NCBI GenBank assembly: GCA_946542925.1
Contig: CAMNLA010000043.1
Span: 1 to 64,000, forward strand
Length of the DNA: 64,000 nucleotides
From: UBA4363 sp002393965
Lineage (GTDB): Bacteria > Bacteroidota > Bacteroidia > Bacteroidales > Paludibacteraceae
Direction: 5' to 3'
The notes under the pieces were generated by a model. That model was not told the DNA's origin. It saw nothing but the letters and a program-made list of their open reading frames with translations, and did no database searches. A program made the position numbers and the translations under genes. This document shows, one piece after another, positions 7,456 to 16,441 of this stretch (position 1 is the stretch's first letter; each line of letters opens with the position of its first letter).

Positions 7456-9294
7456 GTGAAGAACTTCCTAATTCTCTTCCGACGCTTTCTACCGAACTAC
7501 AAACGGTATGTTGTCGCCAACCTGACCTGCAACGTGCTGACCACGATCTTTTCGCTGTTCAGTTTTGCAACGATCATACCTATCCTCCAGATTCTCTTCG
7601 GTATGGAAGCGGGTGTTAACACCCTTCTTCCATGGTCACTTTCCGACTCTGTCGGAGATCTTGCCGCAGCACTCAAAAACAACGTATTCTACTACATCGG
7701 TCAATTCATCATTATCTATGGAGCCTCCTCCACTCTTCTTATCCTCGGGCTCTTCCTCATCGTCATGACCTTTTTCAAAACTGCGACTGCCTACCTTGCC
7801 GGATACTACCTCACCCCTATCCAAAACGGAGTTCTCCGAGACTTGCGCAACCAACTTTTTGACAAAGTATTGCGTCTTCCACTCGGATTCTTCAGCGAAG
7901 AGCATAAAGGCGACATTATTGCACGTATGACCACAGACGTTGCCGAAATTGGCAACTCCATCATGGCATCGCTTGAAGCGATGTTTAAAAACCCCGTCAT
8001 GATCGTCATCTACTTCGCCGTACTTCTATCTATTTCTTGGCAGCTTACCGTTTTCGTACTCGTCATGCTACCTATTGCAGGAGGCCTCATCGGATACATC
8101 GGAAAGTCTCTCAAGAAGAAATCTCTTCTCGGACAAACTCAAACAGGAGAACTGCTCTCTCAAATCGAAGAGACACTCGGCGGACTGCGCATCATCAAGG
8201 CATTCAATGCCGAGCATAAGGCATTCAGTCGATTTTCCGAACTCAACAACACCGTTCGCAAGACCTTCAACAGGATGAACCGACGCTACATTCTCGCACA
8301 TCCTGTCAGTGAATTCCTTGGTACTGTCATCATCGTCATTGTACTATGGTTCGGAGGGTCTCTCATTCTCGATCACACTTCTAATATTTCCGCCCCCGCA
8401 TTCATCTACTACCTCGTCATTTTCTACTCCATCATCAACCCGGTCAAGGATCTCTCCCGCGCCAGCTACACCATTCAGAAAGGAATGGCATCTCTCATCC
8501 GCGTTGACAAGATTCTCAAAGCCGATAATCCCATTAAAGAAAAGAACGATGCCCGCAAGATCAAATCCTTTGATTGTGCGATTGAATTCAAACATGTATT
8601 CTTCCGCTACGACAACGACTGGGTTCTCAATGACATTGACCTCACCATACAAAAAGGACAGACCGTCGCTCTCGTTGGACAATCCGGCAGCGGCAAATCC
8701 ACCATGGTCGATCTCATTCCACGCTTTTACGATGTAACCAGAGGTTCGCTCACCATTGATGGTATTAATGTTTCTGACATCAAACTCCATAGTCTGCGAA
8801 GCCTCATGGGAAACGTCAATCAGGAAGCGATACTCTTCAACGATACCTTTTTCAACAACATTACTTTCGGTGTCGAACATCCTACGATGGAAGACGTAGT
8901 TGCAGCCGCACGCATTGCCAATGCACACGAATTCATCATGGCTACTCCAGACGGATATAATACCAATATCGGAGATCGTGGCAGCAAACTCTCCGGAGGT
9001 CAGCGGCAACGCATCTCCATTGCTCGTGCCATACTCAAAAACCCACCGATACTCATCCTCGACGAAGCCACCTCAGCTCTCGATACCGAAAGCGAAAAGC
9101 TCGTTCAGGAGGCCATTGACAACCTCATGCGCAACCGCACGTCCATCATCATAGCACACCGTCTCTCCACCATACGCAATGCCGACCTTATCTGTGTCCT
9201 ACACGAAGGACGTATTGTCGAACGAGGACGACATGAGCAACTCTTACAACTCAACGGCTACTATAAACGTCTTTGTGACATGCAATCCTTCTAA
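7456..9294 (+). CDS. MsbA-like ABC exporter (membrane and ATPase domains fused)
   Basis: A 612-residue ABC half-transporter that would work as a homodimer in the inner membrane. The N-terminal part (about residues 1-340) carries the six-helix exporter domain. The ATPase domain has Walker A GQSGSGKST (about residue 407), signature LSGGQRQR (about 511) and Walker B ILILDEATSALD (about 532), followed by the H-loop IIAHRLST. The best fit is an MsbA-type lipid A or lipid flippase, though drug exporters of the same family look alike. The start is GTG at 7456. The symporter gene starts 21 bp after its end, so the two are probably co-transcribed. Confidence 0.88.
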   Translation: MKNFLILFRRFLPNYKRYVVANLTCNVLTTIFSLFSFATIIPILQILFGMEAGVNTLLPWSLSDSVGDLAAALKNNVFYYIGQFIIIYGASSTLLILGLFLIVMTFFKTATAYLAGYYLTPIQNGVLRDLRNQLFDKVLRLPLGFFSEEHKGDIIARMTTDVAEIGNSIMASLEAMFKNPVMIVIYFAVLLSISWQLTVFVLVMLPIAGGLIGYIGKSLKKKSLLGQTQTGELLSQIEETLGGLRIIKAFNAEHKAFSRFSELNNTVRKTFNRMNRRYILAHPVSEFLGTVIIVIVLWFGGSLILDHTSNISAPAFIYYLVIFYSIINPVKDLSRASYTIQKGMASLIRVDKILKADNPIKEKNDARKIKSFDCAIEFKHVFFRYDNDWVLNDIDLTIQKGQTVALVGQSGSGKSTMVDLIPRFYDVTRGSLTIDGINVSDIKLHSLRSLMGNVNQEAILFNDTFFNNITFGVEHPTMEDVVAAARIANAHEFIMATPDGYNTNIGDRGSKLSGGQRQRISIARAILKNPPILILDEATSALDTESEKLVQEAIDNLMRNRTSIIIAHRLSTIRNADLICVLHEGRIVERGRHEQLLQLNGYYKRLCDMQSF

Positions 9295-9315
9295 GAGATT
9301 CTTCTTTCGATTCTT

Positions 9316-10677
9316 ATGCAGGACGTCATCTCATTCATCCACTCAGCATCCGACCTTCTATGGTCTGGACTCCTTTTCCTTCTTATCGGCACACACCTTT
9401 TCCTCACTCTACGTCTCCTCGGAATCCAGCGCCATATACATCGAGGCATACGTCTCTCCATCTCACGCGACCCTCAAAACACCGGAGACATTTCACCATT
9501 CGCTGCTCTTGCAACGGCTCTCGCCGCCACCATCGGAACCGGTAACATTGTCGGTGTTGCCACAGCCGTCACCTGTGGCGGACCAGGAGCCATATTCTGG
9601 ATGTGGATCACAGGCGTACTCGGTATCGCCACCAAATATACCGAAGCCGTTCTATCTCTCTTCTACCGCGTCCGAAATGCGGACGGTTCCTTTTCTGGCG
9701 GTCCTATGTACGTTATCCAACGTGGACTTCATTCTAAATGGCTCGCCGCACTTTTTGCATTCTTCACCATTCTTGCCTCCTTCGGAATCGGTTCCTCTGT
9801 CCAGTCCAACTCCTTCACATCTGCTCTTCATGAAGGTTTCGGCATTCCTCATCTTTGGTCGGCTATTATTGTCACTATACTTACCGCCATTTCCATCCTT
9901 GGTGGTGTACGCAGCATATCACGCATCTGCGTTATCTTAGTACCCTTTATGGGACTTTTTTACATTTCTGCCTGTCTCTTTCTGCTCGTCACGCATTACG
10001 AGACACTGCCAGAATCAATCTCTCTTATCTTTCACTCTGCCTTCAATCCAGAAGCAGCCGGAGGGGCTTTTATCGGCATCAGCGTCATGCAAGTAGCACG
10101 ATACGGCATCGCCCGCGGACTCTTCAGTAACGAATCCGGAATGGGTTCTGCACCCATCATTGCCGCATCCGCCAAATCACGTAACCCGGTTCGTCAAGGA
10201 CTTATCTCTGCATCTGGCACTTTCTGGGATACCGTCGTCATCTGTGCCATCACAGGACTCGTCATTGTCAATACTGGAGCCTTTCGGATTTCAGGAGAAG
10301 GACTCCAACTAACACAATACGCTTTCGACCTTATACCCTTTGTCGGTTCAAAAGTCCTCTGTATCTCTCTGACTACCTTTACCTTTTCCACCATCCTCGG
10401 CTGGTATTTCTATGCTGAGAAATGCGCCACCTATCTCTGGGGAGGGTGCGCCGTCCTACCTTACAGAATATGCTATGTCATTGCCACCTTCCTTGGTGGA
10501 ATCTTCTCGCTCAACCTCGTTTGGTCCCTCGGGGATATCTTCAACGGTCTGATGGCTATACCAAACCTAATTTCCCTGCTGCTGCTTAGTGGCATTGCTG
10601 TCCGTCTCACACGCATCTACCTATGGAACAACCGACTCAATGCCAACGCACCGACACCTTCAGGAAGAAAACAATGA
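9316..10677 (+). CDS. Alanine/glycine:cation symporter (AGCS family)
   Basis: An inner-membrane sodium- or proton-coupled importer of small neutral amino acids such as alanine or glycine. The 453 residues contain about ten to eleven hydrophobic helices and the AGCS hallmark region ATIGTGNIVGVATAVTCGGP followed by FWMWITGVLGIATKYTEA. A further conserved stretch is GLFSNESGMGSAPI. Length is normal for the family. Its sense strand is strikingly C-rich and uses many CTC leucine codons. It follows the ABC exporter at 21 bp. Confidence 0.92.
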   Translation: MQDVISFIHSASDLLWSGLLFLLIGTHLFLTLRLLGIQRHIHRGIRLSISRDPQNTGDISPFAALATALAATIGTGNIVGVATAVTCGGPGAIFWMWITGVLGIATKYTEAVLSLFYRVRNADGSFSGGPMYVIQRGLHSKWLAALFAFFTILASFGIGSSVQSNSFTSALHEGFGIPHLWSAIIVTILTAISILGGVRSISRICVILVPFMGLFYISACLFLLVTHYETLPESISLIFHSAFNPEAAGGAFIGISVMQVARYGIARGLFSNESGMGSAPIIAASAKSRNPVRQGLISASGTFWDTVVICAITGLVIVNTGAFRISGEGLQLTQYAFDLIPFVGSKVLCISLTTFTFSTILGWYFYAEKCATYLWGGCAVLPYRICYVIATFLGGIFSLNLVWSLGDIFNGLMAIPNLISLLLLSGIAVRLTRIYLWNNRLNANAPTPSGRKQ

Positions 10678-10791
10678 ATCTCCACAAGCAAAATGTACAT
10701 CATTTCTTGTAAAGATTCTAATTTATGACTATTTTTATGAAGTTTCATATGCATTAGGTTTCCCCTCGCCATCATAACTTCTTTAAGAGAA

Positions 10792-11997
10792 ATGGCATTC
10801 ACACGTATAGTCCGCACGATATCTACCCTGCTCGCAATCTGTTTTTTAGCTGGATGTCAGGATGACTATACCAATTACAAAGTTGACTCCGCCGTTCTTC
10901 AAAAATACTTGCAGTCCTATCTTTCCGAGGCACGAGAACGCGGTGTGATTTTAGACCCCAAGACAACAGGTCTCATTCTCTCCTTTGGTGACTGTGAAGG
11001 GTCGGCTGCCGGAACCACATTCTATGAAAACCCCATACGAATTGTCATTGACAAGTCCTATTGGGATAATTGCTCTAATTATGCTGACGGAGATTACCTG
11101 CATGAAGAGGTCCTATTTCACGAACTGACTCACGCTCTGCTTTATCGGGGACACGACAACTCCATACTGCCGGACGGAGAATGGAAATCCATCATGCGAG
11201 GAGGAACACTCCCAAAGGGACGAATAAACAACATCAGTTTTCGCGGTATGCGTCGCAACTATTATGTTGACGAACTCTTTCATGCCTCCACTCCGCCTCC
11301 CACATGGTCACTTCCTTCTCCGGTCTCTGCTCCCCCTGATATTTCCCTATTACCCACTATCAATGACGATTTCTTATCGGGGCTCTATAATCCTCTGCAT
11401 TATTATATTCGGCCTTACTATTCTCAGAGCCGAGCATCTGTCTATGATCAGGCACTTGTCTATGAAAATGCCGAATCCTCAACCAATTTCTACTTTCACC
11501 TTCTCGACATAGGAATCTCAACTGAACAAGACTTCTATTTCACCACACAGTTTACCTTGAAGAACGTAGGTCCCGATCACGGTACGGTAGGACTTACCTT
11601 CGGGGATATTGACGATGGTTCCCTCCTCTCTATCCGGATGAGCCAGGACCGTCAATTCCATATCTATGATAACAGGGAACGCTTTGCATCCGTTTATCTT
11701 CCGTGTGAATCAGCACCTTTCTCCGGGGAGGTTACTTCTCTCGGTATCCGACGAACAAGAGACCGCATAGACTACTACATTAACTCTCAATGTATCTTTA
11801 CCGATTCCATCACACATCCAATCGGAAATAAAGGAAACTTCTTCGCTCTCATCCTGCCCGCCAGAGCTGACACGCACATTCAAAACGTTCAACTCCTCAC
11901 ACAGAAAAAAGGAGAACTCCGTCGAGTTTCCTCTCCAAAGGTTCACAACCTATATCCGGTCCACCACCATGCACAAAAAAGAGACACCACCGACTGA
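10792..11997 (+). CDS. Lipoprotein with putative zinc-metallopeptidase domain and C-terminal beta domain
   Basis: A 401-residue lipoprotein: the signal ends at FLAGC (about residue 22). The N-terminal half (about 25-170) holds HEEVLFHELTHALLYRGH: His110, Glu111 and His114 form an HExxH site, and His121 could be the third zinc ligand. This resembles the putative zinc-binding metallopeptidases of Bacteroidales lipoproteins. The C-terminal half (about 210-390) is beta-rich, with regularly spaced aromatic strands resembling a concanavalin/LamG-like module. The active site is plausible but untested; the substrate, and whether it faces the periplasm or the surface, are unknown. Confidence 0.65.
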   Translation: MAFTRIVRTISTLLAICFLAGCQDDYTNYKVDSAVLQKYLQSYLSEARERGVILDPKTTGLILSFGDCEGSAAGTTFYENPIRIVIDKSYWDNCSNYADGDYLHEEVLFHELTHALLYRGHDNSILPDGEWKSIMRGGTLPKGRINNISFRGMRRNYYVDELFHASTPPPTWSLPSPVSAPPDISLLPTINDDFLSGLYNPLHYYIRPYYSQSRASVYDQALVYENAESSTNFYFHLLDIGISTEQDFYFTTQFTLKNVGPDHGTVGLTFGDIDDGSLLSIRMSQDRQFHIYDNRERFASVYLPCESAPFSGEVTSLGIRRTRDRIDYYINSQCIFTDSITHPIGNKGNFFALILPARADTHIQNVQLLTQKKGELRRVSSPKVHNLYPVHHHAQKRDTTD

Positions 11998-12050
11998 CCT
12001 CATCCCTAATAATCTTCACGTTAAAACGACAAAAAATCACATATATTACT

Positions 12051-13712
12051 ATGATCAACATCTATCAAATTCTTCCCCGTCTCTTCACCAATCTCAAAGG
12101 AAATAACATTCCGAACGGAACCATTGAGGAAAACGGCTGCGGAAAAATGAATGACCTCACCCTCTCACTACTGAAAGAGATCCGTAATGACGGATATACA
12201 CATCTGTGGCTTACAGGTCTGCTTGAACACGCCACCAAAACCGACTATTCATCTTCAGGAATCCACAGAGACCATCCAGGGGTGGTAAAAGGGCAAGCAG
12301 GTTCTCCATATGCCATCAAAGACTACTACGACATTGACCCTGATCTGGCCGAAAACGTATCGGCACGTATGAATGAATTTGAGTCACTACTCCAACGTAT
12401 ACATAAAGCTGGGCTGAAACTCATCATCGACTTTGTACCCAACCACGTTGCCAGAGAATATCACTCTGATTCTCGTCCGCGTGGAATAAAGGACCTCGGA
12501 GCCGAAGACAACATCCAATTTGGATTCTCGCAACAAAACAATTTCTATTATTTTCCAGGACAGGAGTTTACTCCTCAATTCGACGCAGAAGGCTATCACG
12601 AGTATCCAGCCAAAGCGTCTGGCAATGATGTATTTCACCCTTCTCCATCAAAAGACGATTGGTATGAAACCGTCAAACTCAATTATGGAGTGGACTATCT
12701 AAATGGTCGAACCGCATTCTTCGACCCTATTCCAGATACATGGTTCAAAATGCGAGATATTCTTCTTTTCTGGGCAGGAAAGGGTGTGGATGGATTCCGA
12801 TGTGACATGGCGGAGATGGTTCCTGTAGAATTCTGGGGATGGGTACTTCCACAAGTAAAAGCCAAACACAAGAACATTCTATTCATAGCCGAAGTCTATA
12901 ACCCATACGAATATCGCAACTATATCTTCAACGGGCACTTCGACTACCTGTACGATAAAGTAGGCACATATGACATTTTACGATCCATTACATGCCATCG
13001 CTGTTCCGCATCTGCCCTAACAGGTTCGTGGCAATCGGTAGATGACATCCGCGACCATATGCTCAACTTTCTCGAAAACCATGATGAACAGCGTATTGCC
13101 TCCGACTTCTTTGCAGGTAATGCCCGAAACGCCATTCCAGCGCTTATTGTCTCATCCACCCTCAGTTCTTCTCCATTTATGGTTTATGCCGGTCAGGAAC
13201 TTGGAGAACGCGGAATGGACCAAGAGGGTTTCTCAGGCAAAGACGGACGTACGACACTTTTTGATTATTGGACCGTTGATACTCTTAGCCGTCGTCTGAA
13301 AGGAGAGCTCAACGAAGACGAAAAGAGCCTTTATTCTGTCTATCGGACTCTGCTTAACCTTCGATTAAAAAATCCCGCCCTCAGCGAAGACTCCCTTCGC
13401 TACGACCTACAATGGCTCAACTACGACAACCACACATGGAATCCGTACTTCCACTACGCTTATCTGCGTCAATCATCTGACGGGAAAGAGACCCTGCTCA
13501 TTGCCGTTAATTTCAATGACGAACCTGCCTCCTGCGACATAAACATCACCTATCATCCATTTGGAACATTGCAGTTACCGAAAGAGCGGGAATATCTTTG
13601 CAAAGATTTACTCACTGGAAATACTGTCAAACAACTATTCTCAAAAGAGAAACCATTTCACGTTGAACTACCTGCCCGCAGTGGTGTCATTATGAAGATA
13701 GGAACGAAATAA
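12051..13712 (+). CDS. Cytoplasmic alpha-amylase family protein (GH13)
   Basis: A 553-residue glycoside hydrolase of family 13, acting on alpha-glucans. There is no signal peptide, so it is probably intracellular. The four GH13 regions are visible: DFVPNHVAR; DGFRCDMAE with nucleophile Asp252; FIAEVYNP with general acid Glu281; and NHDEQR with Asp345. The N-terminus begins directly with the barrel (MINIYQILPRLFTN) and the C-terminal 90 residues form the usual beta domain. Glycogen breakdown is the likely role together with the operon at 54.6-59.4 kb, but specificity cannot be read. mazG follows after 17 bp. Confidence 0.92.
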   Translation: MINIYQILPRLFTNLKGNNIPNGTIEENGCGKMNDLTLSLLKEIRNDGYTHLWLTGLLEHATKTDYSSSGIHRDHPGVVKGQAGSPYAIKDYYDIDPDLAENVSARMNEFESLLQRIHKAGLKLIIDFVPNHVAREYHSDSRPRGIKDLGAEDNIQFGFSQQNNFYYFPGQEFTPQFDAEGYHEYPAKASGNDVFHPSPSKDDWYETVKLNYGVDYLNGRTAFFDPIPDTWFKMRDILLFWAGKGVDGFRCDMAEMVPVEFWGWVLPQVKAKHKNILFIAEVYNPYEYRNYIFNGHFDYLYDKVGTYDILRSITCHRCSASALTGSWQSVDDIRDHMLNFLENHDEQRIASDFFAGNARNAIPALIVSSTLSSSPFMVYAGQELGERGMDQEGFSGKDGRTTLFDYWTVDTLSRRLKGELNEDEKSLYSVYRTLLNLRLKNPALSEDSLRYDLQWLNYDNHTWNPYFHYAYLRQSSDGKETLLIAVNFNDEPASCDINITYHPFGTLQLPKEREYLCKDLLTGNTVKQLFSKEKPFHVELPARSGVIMKIGTK

Positions 13713-13729
13713 GACACAAACATTATTAA

Positions 13730-14557
13730 ATGAAAACAGAACATACCGAAGATCTTAAAGCTTTTGAACGACTACTTGGAATCATTGATGACCTGCGGGA
13801 AAAATGTCCATGGGATTCAAAACAGACATTCGACTCTCTACGTCCGCTAACAATTGAGGAAACCTATGAATTGGCCGAAGCAATCCTCCAACGCGACTAT
13901 CCGAACATCGCCAAGGAGATGGGAGACGTGTTAATGCACCTGCTTTTTTATGCAAAGATGGGGAACGAAGTCCATCGTTTTTCTCTTGCCGATGTATGTA
14001 ATCGTCTGTGCGAGAAACTCATTTTCCGTCATCCTCATATTTATGGTACAACAGAAGCTTCCACTCCCGAGGCCGTCGAGAAGAATTGGGAAGAACTGAA
14101 GACACGTGAAAAGGGTGGCAATAAAACAATTCTATCTGGTGTACCAAAAACTCTTCCATCACTCATCAAAGCCTATCGTATACAGGACAAGGCACGGAAT
14201 GTCGGTTTTGATTGGGAAAAACGAGAAGATGTATGGGAAAAGGTTCATGAGGAAATATCAGAAGTTGAAGCCGAGTTGACAAAACAAACTACCGCCCAAA
14301 ATAATCAGAACGAATTGGAATCAGAATTCGGAGATTTGCTATTTGCTATTGTCAATGCCGCCCGACTTTATGGAATCGATCCTGATAATGCGCTGGAGCA
14401 TACTAATCAGAAGTTCATTCGACGTTTTACCTACATAGAACAAGAAGCAAAGAAAAAAGGGGTGCATCTTAAAGAGCTGAGTCTTGAGGAAATGGACCAT
14501 CTGTGGGAAGAAGCAAAGAAAGAAGAAAGCCACAAACAAGCATCAGAAAAGGATTGA
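13730..14557 (+). CDS. mazG: Nucleoside triphosphate pyrophosphohydrolase MazG
   Basis: Hydrolyses NTPs and dNTPs to monophosphates and pyrophosphate, acting as a house-cleaning enzyme. The 275-residue protein has two MazG-type helical repeats, as in the classical bacterial enzyme. The first contains LREKCPWDSKQTFDSLRP, then EETYELAEAI and KEMGDVLMHLLFYAKM. The second contains KVHEEISEVEAEL and EFGDLLFAIVNAARL. Acidic ExxE and ExxD metal ligands are present in both. It is cytosolic. It follows the amylase gene by 17 bp and ends 66 bp before tRNA-Pro. Confidence 0.95.
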   Translation: MKTEHTEDLKAFERLLGIIDDLREKCPWDSKQTFDSLRPLTIEETYELAEAILQRDYPNIAKEMGDVLMHLLFYAKMGNEVHRFSLADVCNRLCEKLIFRHPHIYGTTEASTPEAVEKNWEELKTREKGGNKTILSGVPKTLPSLIKAYRIQDKARNVGFDWEKREDVWEKVHEEISEVEAELTKQTTAQNNQNELESEFGDLLFAIVNAARLYGIDPDNALEHTNQKFIRRFTYIEQEAKKKGVHLKELSLEEMDHLWEEAKKEESHKQASEKD

Positions 14558-14601
14558 GTCAAAAAAAGAGGAGGAGTGATACACACATTCCCAAAATAAA
14601 C

Positions 14602-14609
14602 TATCTTTG
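14602..14609 (+). promoter_or_regulatory. Promoter -7 element TATCTTTG for tRNA-Pro
   Basis: An exact TAnnTTTG match 14 bases before the tRNA 5' end, the right distance for a stable-RNA promoter of this phylum. Confidence 0.7.
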
Positions 14610-14623
14610 CAACCACAAAAGAT

Positions 14624-14699
14624 CGGGATGTAGCGCAGTTGGTAGCGCACTACGTTCGGGACGTAGGGGTCGGGCGTTCGAGTCGCCTCATCCCGACCA
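14624..14699 (+). tRNA. tRNA-Pro (anticodon CGG)
   Basis: Folds as a full cloverleaf. The acceptor arm CGGGATG pairs with CATCCCG (14689-14695). The anticodon stem CTACG/CGTAG encloses the loop TTCGGGA, giving anticodon CGG at 14657-14659. The T arm GGGCG/CGCCT holds TTCGAGT. The 3' CCA is encoded at 14697-14699. It has its own -7 element upstream and a terminator downstream. Confidence 0.97.
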
Positions 14700-14702
14700 A
14701 AG

Positions 14703-14735
14703 GCGACAAGTGAGTAATTTCGCTTGTCGCTTTTT
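14703..14735 (+). terminator. Terminator after tRNA-Pro
   Basis: GCGACAAG (14703-14710) pairs with CTTGTCGC (14723-14730), followed by a run of five T. Confidence 0.85.
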
Positions 14736-14780
14736 CTTTTCCATCCTTGCAACTGCTTGAAAACAAACGAAATGTCTTAA

Positions 14781-15029
14781 ATACCTCGTTCTCTGTTTCG
14801 GTTCGATAATCGTCAGTATTCTTATCGAAGTAAATCCCGCTCGGGAACAGCAGATTTTGAAGTTTTTGCCTACTTGCGAAATCCCCATCTTGCCACAATT
14901 CAAGCGATAGCCAAAAATCTAAATGTGGAGGTTACCACCCTATTCAATTTACATCTGAGTCAAAGCGACCTAACGGCCATTGTCGTATTTCGTGGGGAAA
15001 CACTTGTAAAATGTGGAGTCCCTTCTTGA
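14781..15029 (+). pseudogene. Truncated XRE-type helix-turn-helix regulator fragment
   Basis: An open frame of 82 codons without an ATG. Its last part (from about 14871) reads LRNPHLATIQAIAKNLNV and continues EVTTLF, the pattern of the second half of an XRE-family helix-turn-helix domain (xNPTLxTLxxIAxALxVxxxxLF). It ends with a short beta tail, as in small Bacteroidales regulators. The first part does not look like the expected N-terminal helices, so I read it as a decayed or truncated copy. It lies directly behind the tRNA-Pro terminator. A TTG start at 14874 is possible but would lack most of the domain. Confidence 0.4.
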
Positions 15030-15110
15030 ATTTGCCACTCAAATAAAAACAACACTACAAGATGAAGAAATCACAGAAAAGGACATCAACGCTAATTATC
15101 ACGGAAAATA

Positions 15111-15140
15111 AAAACACCGGCTATTACTAACCGGTGTTTT
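15111..15140 (-). terminator. Bidirectional terminator
   Basis: AAAACACCGG (15111-15120) and CCGGTGTTTT (15131-15140) are perfect arms around a ten-base loop, with T-rich flanks on both strands. It ends the minus-strand lipoprotein gene whose stop is at 15161. Confidence 0.85.
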
Positions 15141-15160
15141 TTCCCCACGACAGAGAGTGC

Positions 15161-15676
15161 TTATTTTTCTTGTAATTCGCTAAAACTAAAACGTGATGTT
15201 ATCTGACCATTGAAAGTGTAGGATTTCCCATCCTTTTCAAACTTCACGTTTTCTAATTTTAGTGTCAACTCCTCTTTCGATACGTTTGTATCTACGATTT
15301 TGGCAGTTCCACTTACATAAGGATACTTTATCCCCTTTTTTTGCCCCGTAATATCAGGTTCCACTACAAAGTTCTTCATGTTTGATATTACATCACCCTT
15401 CTTAGGTTCGTATGGACATTGACATGAAAGAATGTAACTATCTCCATTCATTAATCCAAATCCGAACATCGCATAATTGTCATCCAAGTCCAGTCCCAAA
15501 ATGGAAGTCATATCTTCCCAAGAAAATAATGTGAAAAACAACTCTTGCTTAGTTCCATTAATTTCAATTTGGTCAAAACCAAATGAGGGTTCTTCATCAT
15601 CATCTCCACAAGATACGAATGTTAGGCTGAAAACAGCCATGACAGCAATTGCTATCAAACTTAAATACTTTTTCAT
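15161..15676 (-). CDS. Lipoprotein of unknown function
   Basis: A 171-residue lipoprotein with signal MKKYLSLIA and lipobox TFVSC (Cys23), followed by the acidic GDDDEEP spacer typical of lipoproteins exported to the surface in Bacteroidota. The mature domain has alternating beta-type patterns and no catalytic motif; I do not recognise the family. I chose the ATG at 15676. The frame continues upstream to another ATG at 15742, but that extension is the duplicated 17-codon element described separately and would bury the signal peptide. It shares its strand and leader element with the barrel protein gene upstream. Confidence 0.65.
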   Translation of the reverse strand: MKKYLSLIAIAVMAVFSLTFVSCGDDDEEPSFGFDQIEINGTKQELFFTLFSWEDMTSILGLDLDDNYAMFGFGLMNGDSYILSCQCPYEPKKGDVISNMKNFVVEPDITGQKKGIKYPYVSGTAKIVDTNVSKEELTLKLENVKFEKDGKSYTFNGQITSRFSFSELQEK

Positions 15677-15693
15677 TTTTTTAATTAGTTTAA

Positions 15694-15742
15694 GCATCTG
15701 TGACCCTACGATGCTGGTTATTATTAGATTTGAAATAGGCAT
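15694..15742 (-). repeat. 17-codon leader element, copy A
   Basis: A 49-bp element ending exactly 17 bases before the lipoprotein ATG. With one missing base restored it encodes MPISNLNNNQHRRVTDA and then meets TAA. Compared with copy B it differs by six transitions plus a one-base deletion, and every substitution falls at a synonymous third codon position. A GCATC/GATGC inverted repeat lies inside it (15694-15698 and 15710-15714). Confidence 0.7.
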
Positions 15743-15761
15743 TTACTATTTCAGTAAGTTA

Positions 15762-16424
15762 TCATTGTTTCCCAAATGTCCATTGAAGCCGAATATAAGA
15801 AACAGCACTTTTTAATTTTTTTGAAATACCCTTTTCCTCACTCGATAATTCTGCAATATCAAGGAATCCCTTGTCGATCCCGATACCTAAACCAAACTTC
15901 TTAAAGCAAACGCCTATATTACCTCCAATGCCAAAATCCAAAGGTTTGGATTTAAGTTCATAATCGCTATTTCCATAACCTTCCGATAATGAACAATTTC
16001 CGTTTACGCCTATATATGGGCCTAAATCCACAAATACTCTGATGTCATTTTTAAAAACATACTTATATCCTACATGGATTGGAATATTAAATTGTACTTC
16101 TGTAAAACTGTTTCCTGATGACATCATATCAGCTAAATTATTGCTCATTTCACCTCCGCGCTGAGTGAAATGTAATCCTACAAGTCCATATAATCTTCCT
16201 TTATTATCAGAGAATGAAAGTATATTTTTTTTGACATCTACTCCGGCATTGATATTAATTATTGCTAAGTCATACGGGTCACTTGAGGCTGTCGTGCCAA
16301 ATCCTGCACTAATCGTATACTCAAACTGTTTTAAGAAAGATTTGACCTTCCCAACTTTTGATTCTTGGGAAAAAGCATTTACACTGAATGCAATGAACAA
16401 TGCAAAAAGAAAGAATTTTTTCAT
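15762..16424 (-). CDS. Outer-membrane beta-barrel protein (PorT-like family)
   Basis: A 220-residue protein with signal peptide MKKFFLFALFIAFSVNAFSQ. The mature chain has about eight amphipathic beta strands, for example LYGLVGLHFTQRGG, IPIHVGYKYVF, VFVDLGPYIGV and LGIGIDKGFLD. It ends with an aromatic-rich final strand, YIRLQWTFGKQ. This fits the PorT-like or OmpW-like eight-stranded barrels that are numerous in Bacteroidota. It may act as a small porin or surface anchor; the substrate is unknown. A roughly 370-bp leader with hairpins and a minus-strand -7 element at 16797-16804 lies upstream. It is 85 bp upstream of the lipoprotein gene on the same strand. Confidence 0.75.
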   Translation of the reverse strand: MKKFFLFALFIAFSVNAFSQESKVGKVKSFLKQFEYTISAGFGTTASSDPYDLAIININAGVDVKKNILSFSDNKGRLYGLVGLHFTQRGGEMSNNLADMMSSGNSFTEVQFNIPIHVGYKYVFKNDIRVFVDLGPYIGVNGNCSLSEGYGNSDYELKSKPLDFGIGGNIGVCFKKFGLGIGIDKGFLDIAELSSEEKGISKKLKSAVSYIRLQWTFGKQ

Positions 16425-16441
16425 AAATATTAAATTCTAAG

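Noticed and set aside
8344..9009. A 221-codon minus-strand frame inside the ABC exporter
   Set aside because: Antisense of the ATPase domain; no recognisable motifs.
9179..9940. A 253-codon frame overlapping the ABC exporter end and the symporter start
   Set aside because: It lies in another frame of two well-supported genes; its Ser/Pro-rich content is a by-product of C-rich codons.
14543..14903. Minus-strand reading frames across tRNA-Pro
   Set aside because: They read through the tRNA and terminator and are the familiar false proteins produced by tRNA genes; no promoter or family match.
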